Notes under the pieces: generated by a model
Database searches by the model: none
What the model was told of the DNA's origin: nothing
The model's input: only the letters and a program-made list of their open reading frames with translations
Source: Streptomyces spinoverrucosus
Lineage (GTDB): Bacteria > Actinomycetota > Actinomycetes > Streptomycetales > Streptomycetaceae
Assembly (NCBI RefSeq): GCF_006539505.1
Contig: NZ_BJND01000066.1
Location: 1-49,328, forward strand
Length of the DNA: 49,328 nt
Reading direction: 5' to 3'
Made by a program: the position numbers and the translations under genes
Part shown: positions 1 through 7,863 of the stretch, one piece after another
Position numbering within the stretch: position 1 is the stretch's first letter
Layout of the letters: every line of letters starts with the position of its first letter

Positions 1-624
1 CACCGGGCTCATCCGGCACCGGCTGGTCCCGCACCGGGCTGATCCGGCACCGGGCTGGTCGGGGCCGGGCTTGGACGACCGCCTGTCCCAGCGTCGGCCT
101 CAGCGATCGGCGGCCTGATCAGGCCTCGGCCCTCAGCCGACGGCGCAAGCCGGGGAGCCGACCCGGTCAGTCGCCGATCCCGATCAGGCACCGCGCCGGT
201 CAGTCGCCGCGTCGGTCAGGCACCGCGTCGGTCAGGCACCGCGTGGACCGAGCGCCCAGCCTTCAGCCCTCGCCACGACCGCGCCTCGGCCCACAGTCCA
301 CGGCGCAAGCCGGACGCCGACCCGGTCAGGCGCCGGTCCTAGTCGGGCGCCGGTCCCGATCAGTCGCCGCGCCGGTCAGGCGCCATGTTGATCGAGCGCC
401 CAGCCTTCAGCCCTCGCTACGACCGAGCCTTCAGCCCTCGCCACGATCGAGCCTCGGCCCTCAGCCGACGGCGCAAGCCGGGGAGCCGACCCGGTCAGGC
501 GCCGGTCACGGTCAGGCGCCCATCCCGGCCAGGCACCGGCCCCGATCAGTGACCGCGTCAGTCAGGCACCGCGTCGATCGAGCCCCCAGCCCTCACCCCT
601 CCCCCCGACCGAGCCTCGGCCCCG
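1..624. repeat. Degenerate higher-order tandem repeat tract
   Basis: No credible gene is seen here; open frames exist on both strands only because the tract is GC-rich and repetitive. Short units of the type GGTCAGGCGCCGGTC and GGTCAGTCGCCG alternate. A longer block beginning CCTCGGCCC and continuing through GACGGCGCAAGCCGG recurs near 124, 284 and 452, so a ~160-168 bp higher-order period sits on the short one. The tract ends at the stop codon (complement of TCA, 625-627) of the minus-strand gene at 625-858, and the unit itself contains GTCAGTC. It resembles the tracts at 21161-21501 and 48660-49328 in position (3' end of a gene) but not in sequence. Its left end is outside the window. Confidence 0.8.
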
Positions 625-858
625 TCAGTCCTCCTCGCGCTCCCTCCGGCCCACCGCGTCGTGCCACCGTGGGTCGGTCTCCCACTGGAGGTTGCGTTCG
701 CGGGCCGTTTCCATCGCGTGTTCGGCCTCCTCGCGGGTGGCGTATGGGCCGAAGCGGTCCTTGGCCGGGCACTCCGGGCCCTCCTCGACCTTCTTGTGCT
801 CCAGGCAGTAGTACCACTCGCCCGGCTTTCCGACCGTGCGCTTCTTGAACAGGGCCAT
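625..858 (-). CDS. Small conserved hypothetical protein (77 aa)
   Basis: A 77-residue basic/acidic soluble protein with no membrane segment or signal peptide. It has an aromatic N-terminal patch (GEWYYCLEHKKVEEGPEC), then YATREEAEHAMETARERN, which looks like a short helical repeat similar to SPOR or DUF-type helices, and a charged tail (REREED). Two cysteines near residues 18 and 29 could bind metal but form no classic motif. The ATG at 858 is chosen because AGGAG lies 7 nt upstream. It is transcribed divergently from map, with only 59 bp between the start codons, so the promoters must be interleaved. I do not recognise a function; it looks like one of the many conserved small Streptomyces proteins. 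Confidence 0.7.
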   Translation of the reverse strand: MALFKKRTVGKPGEWYYCLEHKKVEEGPECPAKDRFGPYATREEAEHAMETARERNLQWETDPRWHDAVGRREREED

Positions 859-917
859 GACCGGCTCCTTTCGCCAGGGGACATGGTCTCGTATGCCCGC
901 TGGTTAGACTCGCTGGC

Positions 918-1775
918 ATGTCTGGCCAGTCGCTGCTCGTACCAGGGGAGCTGTCTCCCACCCGTTCCGTGCCCGGAAACATCCGCCGGCCCGAGTACGT
1001 CGGCAAGCCCGCGCCGACGCCCTACACCGGCCCCGAGGTGCAGACCCCGGAGATCGTCGAGGCGATGCGGATCGCGGGGCGGATCGCCGCGCAGGCGCTG
1101 GCCGAGGCGGCGAAGGCGATCGCGCCGGGCGTGACGACGGACGAGCTGGACCGGGTCGCGCACGAGTTCCTGTGCGACCACGGCGCCTACCCTTCCACGC
1201 TCGGTTACCGGAGCTTCCCGAAGTCCCTGTGCACCTCGGTCAACGAGGTCATCTGCCACGGCATCCCCGACTCGACGGTCCTGCGCGACGGCGACATCGT
1301 CAACCTGGACGTGACCGCGTACATCGGCGGGGTGCACGGCGACAACAACGCCACCTACCTGGTCGGGGACGTCGACGAGGAGAGCCGCCTGCTCGTCGAG
1401 CGCACCCGGGAGTCGCTGAACCGCGCGATCAAGGCGGTCAAGCCGGGCCGCCAGATCAATGTCATCGGGCGGGTCATCGAGTCGTACGCCAAGCGGTTCG
1501 GGTACGGCGTCGTGCGGGACTTCACCGGACACGGCATCAACTCGTCGTTCCACTCCGGGCTGATCATCCCGCACTACGACGCCCCGCACGCGACCACCGT
1601 GATGCAGCCCGGCATGACCTTCACCATCGAGCCGATGCTGACGCTGGGGACGCACGAGTACGACATGTGGGACGACGGCTGGACGGTCGTCACCAAGGAC
1701 CGCAGGCGGACGGCGCAGTTCGAGCACACGCTGGTCGTGACGGACACCGGCGCGGAGATCCTCACGCTGCCGTGA
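918..1775 (+). CDS. map: Type I methionine aminopeptidase
   Basis: Removes the initiator methionine from nascent cytosolic proteins. The 285-residue protein has the full pita-bread fold signature: catalytic H114 (ICHGIPD) and the five di-metal ligands D131 (NLDVTAY), D142 (HGDNNATY), H205 (TGHGINSSFH), E238 (FTIEPM) and E269 (AQFEHT). An N-terminal extension of ~40 residues with PEYVGKPAPTPYTGPEVQ is typical of the actinobacterial type Ic enzyme with its SH3-binding-like linker. The ATG at 918 has no Shine-Dalgarno, but TAGACT at 905-910 makes a plausible -10 about 7 nt from the start, so the mRNA may be leaderless. A hairpin/T-run terminator follows the gene. Streptomyces usually carry two or three map paralogues; this is one. 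Confidence 0.97.
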   Translation: MSGQSLLVPGELSPTRSVPGNIRRPEYVGKPAPTPYTGPEVQTPEIVEAMRIAGRIAAQALAEAAKAIAPGVTTDELDRVAHEFLCDHGAYPSTLGYRSFPKSLCTSVNEVICHGIPDSTVLRDGDIVNLDVTAYIGGVHGDNNATYLVGDVDEESRLLVERTRESLNRAIKAVKPGRQINVIGRVIESYAKRFGYGVVRDFTGHGINSSFHSGLIIPHYDAPHATTVMQPGMTFTIEPMLTLGTHEYDMWDDGWTVVTKDRRRTAQFEHTLVVTDTGAEILTLP

Positions 1776-1791
1776 ACCCTGGTCGCCGAAG

Positions 1792-1821
1792 GCCCGCTCT
1801 CTCCGGAGGGCGGGCTTTTTT
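1792..1821 (+). terminator. Intrinsic terminator of map
   Basis: GCCCGCTCT (1792-1800) pairs with AGGGCGGGC (1807-1815), with one G-T wobble and a short loop, followed by six T residues (1816-1821). This is an unusually canonical Rho-independent terminator for a Streptomyces-like genome. It separates map from the iron-regulated haem oxygenase gene. Confidence 0.85.
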
Positions 1822-1874
1822 CGTGCCGCGAGGGGGTACCTCTTTACCGACAGACCGTCGGCAAACCTATTGAC

Positions 1875-1893
1875 TTAGGTAAGCCTAACCATA
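1875..1893 (+). promoter_or_regulatory. Iron box (DmdR/IdeR operator) of haem oxygenase
   Basis: TTAGGTAAGCCTAACCA (1875-1891) matches the DtxR-family 19-bp iron box consensus TTAGGTTAGGCTAACCTAA at most positions and is itself palindromic. It lies between a TTGACT-like -35 (1870-1875) and a TAGAGG-like -10 (1892-1897), where bound iron-loaded repressor would block polymerase. The haem oxygenase ATG is 15 bp downstream. The family known to bind such sites in Streptomyces is DmdR1; the regulator gene is not in this window. Confidence 0.85.
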
Positions 1894-1905
1894 GAGGATC
1901 GACTC

Positions 1906-2556
1906 ATGGACTCCCTCTCCGCTCTCATCCGCGCGGCCTCCCACGAGCAGCACGAGGAGGTCAGGACCTCGACGTTCATGAGCGACCTGCTGGGGCGCAG
2001 GCTGGGTGTGGACGCGTACGCGCGCTACACGGAGCAGCTGTGGTTTGTGTACGAGGCACTGGAGACCGGCGACGCCGAGCGCCTGGCCCTGGACCCGGTG
2101 GCGGGGCCCTTCATGCGTCCGGAACTGTTCCGCCTGCCCGCCCTCGAACAGGACCTCGCGTATCTGCGCGGCCCCGCCTGGCGGTCGACCCTCACTGCAC
2201 TGCCCGCCACACGGGAATACGCGGAGCGGATCACCCACTGCGCCCGCACCTGGCCGGCCGGTTACGTCGCCCACCACTACACCCGCTACCTCGGTGACCT
2301 CTCCGGCGGGCAGATCATCCGCGACACGGCCGAGAAGGCGTGGGGATTCCCCAAGAAGGGCGACGGGGTCCGCTTCTACGTCTTCGAGCAGATCCCCAAT
2401 CCGGCGGCCTTCAAGCGGGATTACCGGGTGCTGCTGGACGAGGTACGGGCGGACGAGCTGGAGAAGCAGCGGATCGTGGCCGAGTGCAGACGGGCGTTCG
2501 CGCTGAACTCGGACATACTCCTGGCACTCGGCGAGGAGTTCCCCCTGTCGGCGTGA
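1906..2556 (+). CDS. hmuO: Biliverdin-producing haem oxygenase (HmuO-like)
   Basis: Opens haem to biliverdin, CO and Fe2+, releasing iron in the cytosol. At 216 residues it is the usual length of bacterial HmuO. The proximal haem ligand is H16, six residues before STFMSDLL, as in the corynebacterial enzyme. The distal helix glycines are in GDLSGGQIIRD, and the C-terminal half has the conserved FYVFEQIPNPAAFKRDYR segment. The start at 1906 follows GAGGA by 7 nt. The gene is directly under an iron box, so expression in iron starvation is expected. HmuUV-like transporter genes lie ~0.8 kb downstream under a second iron box, fitting a haem-iron acquisition module. It converges on the phzF-like gene with a 20-bp gap. 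Confidence 0.93.
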   Translation: MDSLSALIRAASHEQHEEVRTSTFMSDLLGRRLGVDAYARYTEQLWFVYEALETGDAERLALDPVAGPFMRPELFRLPALEQDLAYLRGPAWRSTLTALPATREYAERITHCARTWPAGYVAHHYTRYLGDLSGGQIIRDTAEKAWGFPKKGDGVRFYVFEQIPNPAAFKRDYRVLLDEVRADELEKQRIVAECRRAFALNSDILLALGEEFPLSA

Positions 2557-2576
2557 GCGCGCACGCTCCCCCGCGG

Positions 2577-3221
2577 TCAGTGCTCCAACACGACCCGGCC
2601 GCCGATCTCCACCCACCCGTGCGGCTGCGGAGCGGTCAGGATTTGCGAACCGGCGCCCTGCGCGATGTTCAGGGCCCGGTTCAGCTGGGCCGTGAGCAGC
2701 AGGGCGGCGGCGCCGGTCGCCTCGTCCTCGTCGATGCCGTCGCCCCGGCCGGGGAAGCCACGGGCCCGCACCCGCCCCGCCGCCTCGTCCTCCCACGCCC
2801 AGGCGTAGACCCACTCCCCCGGCGGCGGCACGGGCAGCTCGTCCACCTCGGCGGCGCTCGCGTACTGGCGCAGGGTGCGCGGCTCCGGCCACTCCGGCCG
2901 CGCCTCGATCCAGCTGAACTCCCCGTCCTGCCTGGCCCCCACCACCCCGGCGGGCGTGACCAGTTCGGGCACATCGAGCAGCCAGGCCGCACCGACGCAG
3001 GGATGCCCGGCGAACGGCAGACGCGCGCTCGGCGTGTAGATGTCGATGACTCCGCGCTCGGGGTCGTCCACGAACACGGTCTCGCTGAAGCCGAGTTTCG
3101 CCGCGAACTCCTGCCGTTCGCTGCGCCCGGGCATGACCGAACCGTCGCGGACGACGCCCAGTTCGTTCCCGTATCCGCCGTTCGCCGCGCAGAAGACGCG
3201 CAGCACGTCGTAGTCAGTCAC
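2577..3221 (-). CDS. PhzF-family isomerase-like protein (short form)
   Basis: Belongs to the PhzF/diaminopimelate-epimerase-like two-domain fold. Visible landmarks are VFCAANGGYGNELGVV at the N-terminus, LGFSETVFV with the catalytic-type glutamate, PFAGHPCVGAAWLL, and DEDEATGAAALLLTAQL in place of the usual DPVTGSA motif. At 214 residues it is ~60 shorter than typical PhzF proteins, the shortening being in the middle. It starts with GTG at 3221 with no obvious ribosome binding site. Its substrate is unknown; most family members have nothing to do with phenazines. Its 5' end faces hmuU across a 119-bp gap holding an iron box, so it may be iron-responsive as well. Confidence 0.8.
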   Translation of the reverse strand: MTDYDVLRVFCAANGGYGNELGVVRDGSVMPGRSERQEFAAKLGFSETVFVDDPERGVIDIYTPSARLPFAGHPCVGAAWLLDVPELVTPAGVVGARQDGEFSWIEARPEWPEPRTLRQYASAAEVDELPVPPPGEWVYAWAWEDEAAGRVRARGFPGRGDGIDEDEATGAAALLLTAQLNRALNIAQGAGSQILTAPQPHGWVEIGGRVVLEH

Positions 3222-3270
3222 CCGGGCATTGAAGCATCACGCAGCGGATGACCCGACGTCAGCTAGCCAG

Positions 3271-3289
3271 AAAGGCAAGGCTAACCTAA
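3271..3289 (+). promoter_or_regulatory. Iron box upstream of hmuU
   Basis: AAAGGCAAGGCTAACCTAA matches the right half of the DtxR/DmdR iron-box consensus perfectly (GGCTAACCTAA) and the left half partly. It lies 52 bp before the GTG of the permease gene and 50 bp from the start of the divergent phzF-like gene, so one site could serve both. TAACCT at 3282-3287 could be the -10, which would put the operator over the core promoter. Confidence 0.85.
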
Positions 3290-3340
3290 GCTGCACGCGG
3301 GATTCCGGAAGGTCCGGGGCGCGCGGAGGGGAACAGGACT

Positions 3341-4381
3341 GTGCGACGTATCCGCCGTGGCCCCGCCTGGCTGCTGACCATCGGTCTGGTCGCCGCCCTC
3401 CTCGTCCTCGTCCCGCTCGCCGCCGGTATCGGCGCCTACCCCATCCCCGTCGGCGACGTGCTCTCCTCCGTGCAGCACAAGGCCGGGCTGGGCGGCACGG
3501 AGCTCGACCGGGTCGCCGAGTCGGTGCTGTGGAACGTCCGTTTTCCCCGGATCGTCCTCGCCCTGCTCGTCGGTGCCTCGCTGGGCTGTGCGGGTGCGCT
3601 GATGCAGGGCGTGTTCGGCAACCCGCTCGCCGAACCGGGCACCATCGGCGTCTCGTTGGGCGCGGCCGTCGGCGCGGTCGCCGCGATCGCGCTCGGGCTG
3701 AACTTCCTCGGCAACTGGACGCTCCCGGCGATGGCGTTCGTCGCCGGTCTCTGCACCGTCCTGCTGGTGTACGCGATGTCCCGCGCGGGCGGCCGTACGG
3801 AGGTCGTGACGCTGATCCTCACCGGGATCGCGGTGAACGCGTTCTGCGGGGCGCTCGTCGGGCTGTTCATCTTCCTCGCCGACACCGCCGCCGTGAACCA
3901 GATCACCTTCTGGCAGCTCGGCTCCCTCTCGCAGGCCACCTGGCCCAAGGTGCTGGCCGTGCTGCCGTGCGCGGCGGCCGGGCTGCTGCTGGCGCCGCTG
4001 TACTCGCGCCGCCTCGACCTGCTCGCCCTCGGCGACCGGCCCGCCCGGCATCTGGGCGTGGACGTGGAGCGGCTGCGGATCGTGCTGATCCTGGTCGTCG
4101 CGCTGCTGACGGCGGCCGCGGTGAGCGTCTCCGGCGTCATCGGCTTCGTCGGTCTCGTCGTACCGCATCTGCTGCGCATGGCCGCCGGACCCGGGCACCG
4201 CTTCCTCATTCCGGGCAGCGCGCTCGGCGGTGCGGTGGTGCTGCTCGGCGCCGACCTCGCGGCGCGGACGCTCGCCGCGCCCGCCGAACTGCCGCTCGGT
4301 GTCCTGACCGCCCTGGTGGGCAGCCCGTTCTTCTTCTGGCTGCTGCGCCGCACCCGACGCAAGCAAGGAGGCTGGGCGTGA
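3341..4381 (+). CDS. hmuU: FecCD-type iron/haem ABC transporter permease
   Basis: Integral membrane permease of a BtuC/FecCD-family importer, about ten helices over 346 residues. Diagnostic segments are the RFPRIVLALLVGASLGCAGALMQGVFGNPLAEPGTIGVS block near residues 65-105, the conserved TLILTGIAVNAFCGA helix, WQLGSLSQATW, and GVIGFVGLVVPHLLRM near the C-terminus. It starts with GTG at 3341, with GGAGGGG 8 nt upstream. Its TGA overlaps the GTG of the ATPase gene (GTGA), so the two are translationally coupled. The substrate is inferred to be haem or a siderophore from the iron box and nearby haem oxygenase. No substrate-binding lipoprotein is encoded next to it. Confidence 0.9.
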   Translation: MRRIRRGPAWLLTIGLVAALLVLVPLAAGIGAYPIPVGDVLSSVQHKAGLGGTELDRVAESVLWNVRFPRIVLALLVGASLGCAGALMQGVFGNPLAEPGTIGVSLGAAVGAVAAIALGLNFLGNWTLPAMAFVAGLCTVLLVYAMSRAGGRTEVVTLILTGIAVNAFCGALVGLFIFLADTAAVNQITFWQLGSLSQATWPKVLAVLPCAAAGLLLAPLYSRRLDLLALGDRPARHLGVDVERLRIVLILVVALLTAAAVSVSGVIGFVGLVVPHLLRMAAGPGHRFLIPGSALGGAVVLLGADLAARTLAAPAELPLGVLTALVGSPFFFWLLRRTRRKQGGWA

Positions 4382-5202
4382 TCCGCCTGCGCACCCGCGC
4401 CGTTCCCCCGCCGCCCGTCACGCCGGGCGAGGTGCTCGCCGAGACCGAGGGGCTGCGCGTCCGCCTCGGCGCGCGCGAAGTGCTCGCCGGTGTCGATGTC
4501 ACCGTCCGCGCGGGCGAGGTGCTGGCGCTGGTCGGCCCCAACGGGGCAGGTAAGTCCACCCTGTTGAGCGCCCTCGCCGCCGATCTGACGGCCGCCGAGG
4601 GTGTCGTACGCATTCACGGCCGCCCGGCGGCCCAGTGGTCGGCGCCCGAACTCGCCCTGCGCCGGGCCGTGTTGCCGCAGTCGGCCGCGCTGTCGTTCCC
4701 GTTCACCGTCGAGGAGGTGGTACGGATGGGGCGGGCGCCCTGGGCCGGGACGCCGCTCGCGGACCAGGACGACATGGCGGTGGCGGCGGCCATGGCGGCG
4801 ACCGAGGTGCCCGCCTTCGCCGTACGGCCGTTCTCCGCGCTCAGCGGCGGCGAACGCGCCCGCGTCGCGCTCGCCCGGGTCCTCGCCCAGCGCGCCCCGC
4901 TGCTGCTGCTCGACGAACCGACCGCCGCTCTCGACCTCAAGCACCAGGAGCTGGTGCTGCGGCTGTGCCGGGAGCGGGCGCGCGCCGGGGACGCCGTGGT
5001 GGTCGTGCTGCACGACCTGGGGCTCGCCGCCGCCTACGCGCACCGCGTCGCCGTACTGCACGCGGGCCGGATCGCGGCCGACGGTCCGCCGGCGGAGGTG
5101 TTCGACGAGCGGCTCCTGTCCGAGGTCTACGACCAGCCCGTCGAGGTGCTGCCCCATCCCCGTACCGGAGCGGTTCTGGTGGCTCCCCGGCGGGACCTGT
5201 GA
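4378..5202 (+). CDS. hmuV: Haem/iron ABC transporter ATPase
   Basis: Cytosolic ATPase partner of the upstream permease. The 274-residue chain has Walker A GPNGAGKST near residue 55, a Q-loop, signature LSGGERARVALARVLAQ, Walker B LLLLDEPTAALD and the switch histidine in VVLHDLGLAAAY, followed by HAGRIAADGPPAEVF, typical of the FecE/HmuV group. The GTG at 4378 is supported by the 4-bp overlap with the hmuU stop and by AAGGAGG upstream. The first ~15 residues (proline-rich) precede the fold. Expression should follow the iron box before hmuU. Confidence 0.92.
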   Translation: MIRLRTRAVPPPPVTPGEVLAETEGLRVRLGAREVLAGVDVTVRAGEVLALVGPNGAGKSTLLSALAADLTAAEGVVRIHGRPAAQWSAPELALRRAVLPQSAALSFPFTVEEVVRMGRAPWAGTPLADQDDMAVAAAMAATEVPAFAVRPFSALSGGERARVALARVLAQRAPLLLLDEPTAALDLKHQELVLRLCRERARAGDAVVVVLHDLGLAAAYAHRVAVLHAGRIAADGPPAEVFDERLLSEVYDQPVEVLPHPRTGAVLVAPRRDL

Positions 5203-5303
5203 AGTCCAGGTCACGGTGTGGCCGCTGTACCCGATCCGGCCGTCCGTGCCCCGGGGTGCCCCGGTAGGGTTCGCCTCCGGGAAGGGGAAGGTGAAAGGAC
5301 CCG

Positions 5304-6305
5304 ATGAGCAGGGATCGCGGCCCTCGAAGGCTTCGCAGGCTGGACCGGAGTGTGCTCATGGCCGCTTCGGTGACCGCTTTGTCGTTGACGGCGAGCGGGT
5401 GCGTGGTGGTGCACGGGGAGCGGGAGGTGCTGCCGGGGGCGACCGCGGACGAAGCGGCCAAGGCGCTTCAGGACTTCACGAGCGCGTACAACGAGGCGGA
5501 CAAGTCGTACGACAGTGCACTCGACGCCGACCATGTCACCGGACCCCTGGCCGCCATCGACGAGGCGCGGCTGAAGGCGGGCAACGTCAACAACCCGGGC
5601 GGCAACCCGAACCACTCGCCGCTGGAGTTCAGCGACGTCGAGTACACCATCCCGAAGAAGGCGGGCTGGCCGCGCTGGTTCCTCGCGAACGCGAAGGCCA
5701 ACCGGGGCGGTGACGCGCGCTGGCTGCTGGTGTTCACCCGGGACGGGCTGGCCGACCAGTGGGAGGCGTCGTATCTGACCCTCGTGGCGCCCGACAAGGT
5801 GCCGGAGTTCAAGAAGGACAAGGACGGCTGGGCGGAGGCCCTCCCCGTCGACTCCGCCGAATTCACCATGAACCCGGCCGAGTTGGGCAAGAACTACGTC
5901 ACCTACCTGCAGAAGGGCGGGGACGGCTTCGCGGACGGCGCGCACACCAGCCTCTGGCGCCAGGAGCGGGAGAAGGACAAGGAGCGGCCGGGTCTGGTCA
6001 CCCAGTACATCGACGAGCCGCTCACCGACGGCGACTACGCGCCGGTCGCGCTGCGCACCGCGGACGGCGGGGCGCTGGTGTTCTTCACCACGCACCACTA
6101 CGAGAAGCAGACCGCAGCGGCGGGCACCTCGGTGCCGGCGCCGGGCGCGGACGTGGAGGCGCTGACGACCGGTGAGATCAAGCAGTCGCTGACGATGGAG
6201 TTCGTCTCCAACCAGGTGGCACTGGACCCCAAGAAGGGATCCGGTGCTCAGGAAGTAACCGTGCTGGGGCGGATTCAGGGGCTGACGTCGGCGAAGGGCG
6301 AGTAG
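5304..6305 (+). CDS. Secreted lipoprotein of unknown function
   Basis: A 333-residue protein with an arginine-rich n-region, a hydrophobic h-region and a lipobox LTASGC ending near residue 33, so it should be lipid-anchored on the outer face of the membrane. The mature part is hydrophilic, with a DEAAKALQDFTSAYNEADKSYD helix typical of Streptomyces lipoproteins that have an NTF2- or DUF-type fold, and a C-terminal half rich in beta-like segments (ALVFFTTHHYEKQ). The ATG follows a purine-rich AAGGTGAAAGGA stretch. TAGGGT near 5266 may be the -10. It follows hmuV by 101 bp on the same strand, but it is not a recognisable haem-binding protein and has no iron box of its own. Confidence 0.8.
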   Translation: MSRDRGPRRLRRLDRSVLMAASVTALSLTASGCVVVHGEREVLPGATADEAAKALQDFTSAYNEADKSYDSALDADHVTGPLAAIDEARLKAGNVNNPGGNPNHSPLEFSDVEYTIPKKAGWPRWFLANAKANRGGDARWLLVFTRDGLADQWEASYLTLVAPDKVPEFKKDKDGWAEALPVDSAEFTMNPAELGKNYVTYLQKGGDGFADGAHTSLWRQEREKDKERPGLVTQYIDEPLTDGDYAPVALRTADGGALVFFTTHHYEKQTAAAGTSVPAPGADVEALTTGEIKQSLTMEFVSNQVALDPKKGSGAQEVTVLGRIQGLTSAKGE

Positions 6306-6323
6306 GGTCCCCTCACGTGACGT

Positions 6324-7058
6324 TCAGTGGCGCAGGGGCCAGGCCGTGCTCGCGTGGTCGGGCTGGGCGCCCGCGTGCCGGGCGCAGGCGTCGGTGAGAA
6401 CTTCCAGCAAAGTCAGCGGGTCGGGCAGCGGATGTTCGGGGCCGCGTACCCAGTGCACGGTCTGGTCGTCGCCGGGGAGCCGGGCCGGGGGGACCAGGAC
6501 GTAGGAGCCGCGGCAGTGCCAGCGCAGGCCCGGATGCTCGTCCATCGTCTCGGGGTGGCAGTCCAGTTCGCACGGCCACCACTCGTCCTCTTCCTCGGGG
6601 GTGCCGCGGGTGAGGGTGAAGAACAGCATGCGGCCGTCGTCGCTGGCGGCGACCGGGCCGACCTCGACGCCGGAGGCGAGCAGCCGGTCCAGGGCCTCCC
6701 GGCCGGCGTCCAGCGGTACGTCGAGGACGTCGTGCACCATGCCGGTGGCGGTGATGAAGTTGGCCTGCGGCTGGTGGCGGGCCCAGCGCTCGATCTGCGC
6801 GCGGTCGGTGGTGGACTGGGTCTGCCAGGCGAACGACACCGGGTGCCGGGCGGGGGTGGGACAGCCGACGCGGTCGCAGGAACAGCGGTAGCCGGGTGCC
6901 GGGTGCGCGGCGGGCGCCAGGGGCAGTCCCGCGGCGGCGGTGGCCAGCAGCAGGTCCTCCCGGCCGCCGTCGTCGGCGGCCTCCTTCGGGCGGCGTCCGC
7001 GCAGCCACTGGGAGAGTTTGCCCTGCCGGCCGGAGCGGCCGCCGAACTCCGCGCTCAT
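6324..7058 (-). CDS. Prim-pol-like (bifunctional DNA primase/polymerase N-terminal) protein
   Basis: A 244-residue stand-alone protein resembling the N-terminal prim-pol domain found in Streptomyces proteins annotated as bifunctional DNA primase/polymerase. It carries a cysteine cluster (CSCDRVGC, ~residues 59-66) followed by TPARHPVSF, then the W-x-x-x-P-x-A-N-F segment and TGMVHDVLDVP. Later, EDEWWPCELDCHP and RWHCRGSYVLVPP close the fold. The usual Asp-X-Asp metal pair is replaced by a D-V-L-D spacing, so catalysis is doubtful. The ATG at 7058 is preceded by GAGGGGA. It is not linked to helicase or integrase genes and is probably a chromosomal regulatory or relic form. Confidence 0.7.
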   Translation of the reverse strand: MSAEFGGRSGRQGKLSQWLRGRRPKEAADDGGREDLLLATAAAGLPLAPAAHPAPGYRCSCDRVGCPTPARHPVSFAWQTQSTTDRAQIERWARHQPQANFITATGMVHDVLDVPLDAGREALDRLLASGVEVGPVAASDDGRMLFFTLTRGTPEEEDEWWPCELDCHPETMDEHPGLRWHCRGSYVLVPPARLPGDDQTVHWVRGPEHPLPDPLTLLEVLTDACARHAGAQPDHASTAWPLRH

Positions 7059-7207
7059 CTATCCCCTCGCCTCGCCTGTTGAACGGTCAGCATGACCTAT
7101 CGTCCCACCATCCTGCGCCTCGAAGGGCCGTACTCCCCAACCGGGGCAGGGGGTACGAGACATACTCCACACGGAGATCACGGACAGCCACCGCGAGTCA
7201 CATGCGG

Positions 7208-7840
7208 TCAGCGGGGTGCGAGGCCGTGCAGCGCGTAGTCGACGAGGGTGTCGGTGTACTCGTAGGAGATGGGTGCCGTGTGCTGCAACCAGCGCTGGGC
7301 CAGCGGGGAGACGAAGAGTTCCAGGGCGATGCGCGGGTCGATGTCGGGGCGGATCTGGCCCGCGTCCTGGGCTGAACGCAGGCGCTGGACGTAGAGCTGG
7401 AGCTGGGGTTCGAGGAGTTTGGTGACGAACTCGCGTCCGAGCTGCTCGTTGACGACACCCTCGGCGGCCAAGGCGCGGGACGGGGCCTCGAACTTGGGAT
7501 CGAGGAGTTCGTCGACGGTGGCGCGCAGGACGTACTTGAGGTCGGCGGCGAGGTCGCCGGTGTCCGGGATGGCGTACTCGGCGCCGGGTGGGGCGCCTTG
7601 CTCGGCCGCCTGTTCGGCAGCTTGTTGGCCGAGGTCGAGGAAGGCCTCCAGGAGTACGTCCGCCTTCGACGACCACCATCGATAGATCGTCTGCTTGCCC
7701 ACGCCGGCGCGGGCGGCGATGCCCTCGATGGTGGTCTTCGCATAGCCGACCTCTCCGACGAGTGTGAGGGCGGCGTCGTAGATCGCGCGACGGGACTTCT
7801 CGCTGCGGCGGGTGGAGTCGGGGGTGGGCTTCTTGACCAT
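7208..7840 (-). CDS. TetR/AcrR-family transcriptional regulator
   Basis: A 210-residue repressor. The N-terminal helix-turn-helix is clear: ILxAALTLVGEVGYAKTTIEGIAARAGVGKQTIYRWWSSKADVL (residues ~19-62), with a TetR C-terminal ligand domain of the long-helix type. The ATG at 7840 has no Shine-Dalgarno. A TAAATT-type -10 on the minus strand (7847-7852) would make the message nearly leaderless. Two palindromes in the 120-bp gap to the divergent small gene (7864-7876 and 7902-7918) are natural operators, the first overlapping this promoter. It probably represses itself and the gene at 7961. The ligand is unknown. Confidence 0.92.
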   Translation of the reverse strand: MVKKPTPDSTRRSEKSRRAIYDAALTLVGEVGYAKTTIEGIAARAGVGKQTIYRWWSSKADVLLEAFLDLGQQAAEQAAEQGAPPGAEYAIPDTGDLAADLKYVLRATVDELLDPKFEAPSRALAAEGVVNEQLGREFVTKLLEPQLQLYVQRLRSAQDAGQIRPDIDPRIALELFVSPLAQRWLQHTAPISYEYTDTLVDYALHGLAPR

Positions 7841-7863
7841 GCGACGAATTTATCAGGTTGACA

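Noticed and set aside
243..848. Plus-strand frame of 201 residues, Pro/Arg/Ser-rich
   Set aside because: It lies in the degenerate repeat tract and antisense to the small gene at 625-858; the composition is that of shifted GC-rich DNA.
3229..4377. Upstream extension of the hmuV frame
   Set aside because: It overlaps the permease gene in another frame and has no homology; the GTGA overlap fixes the start.
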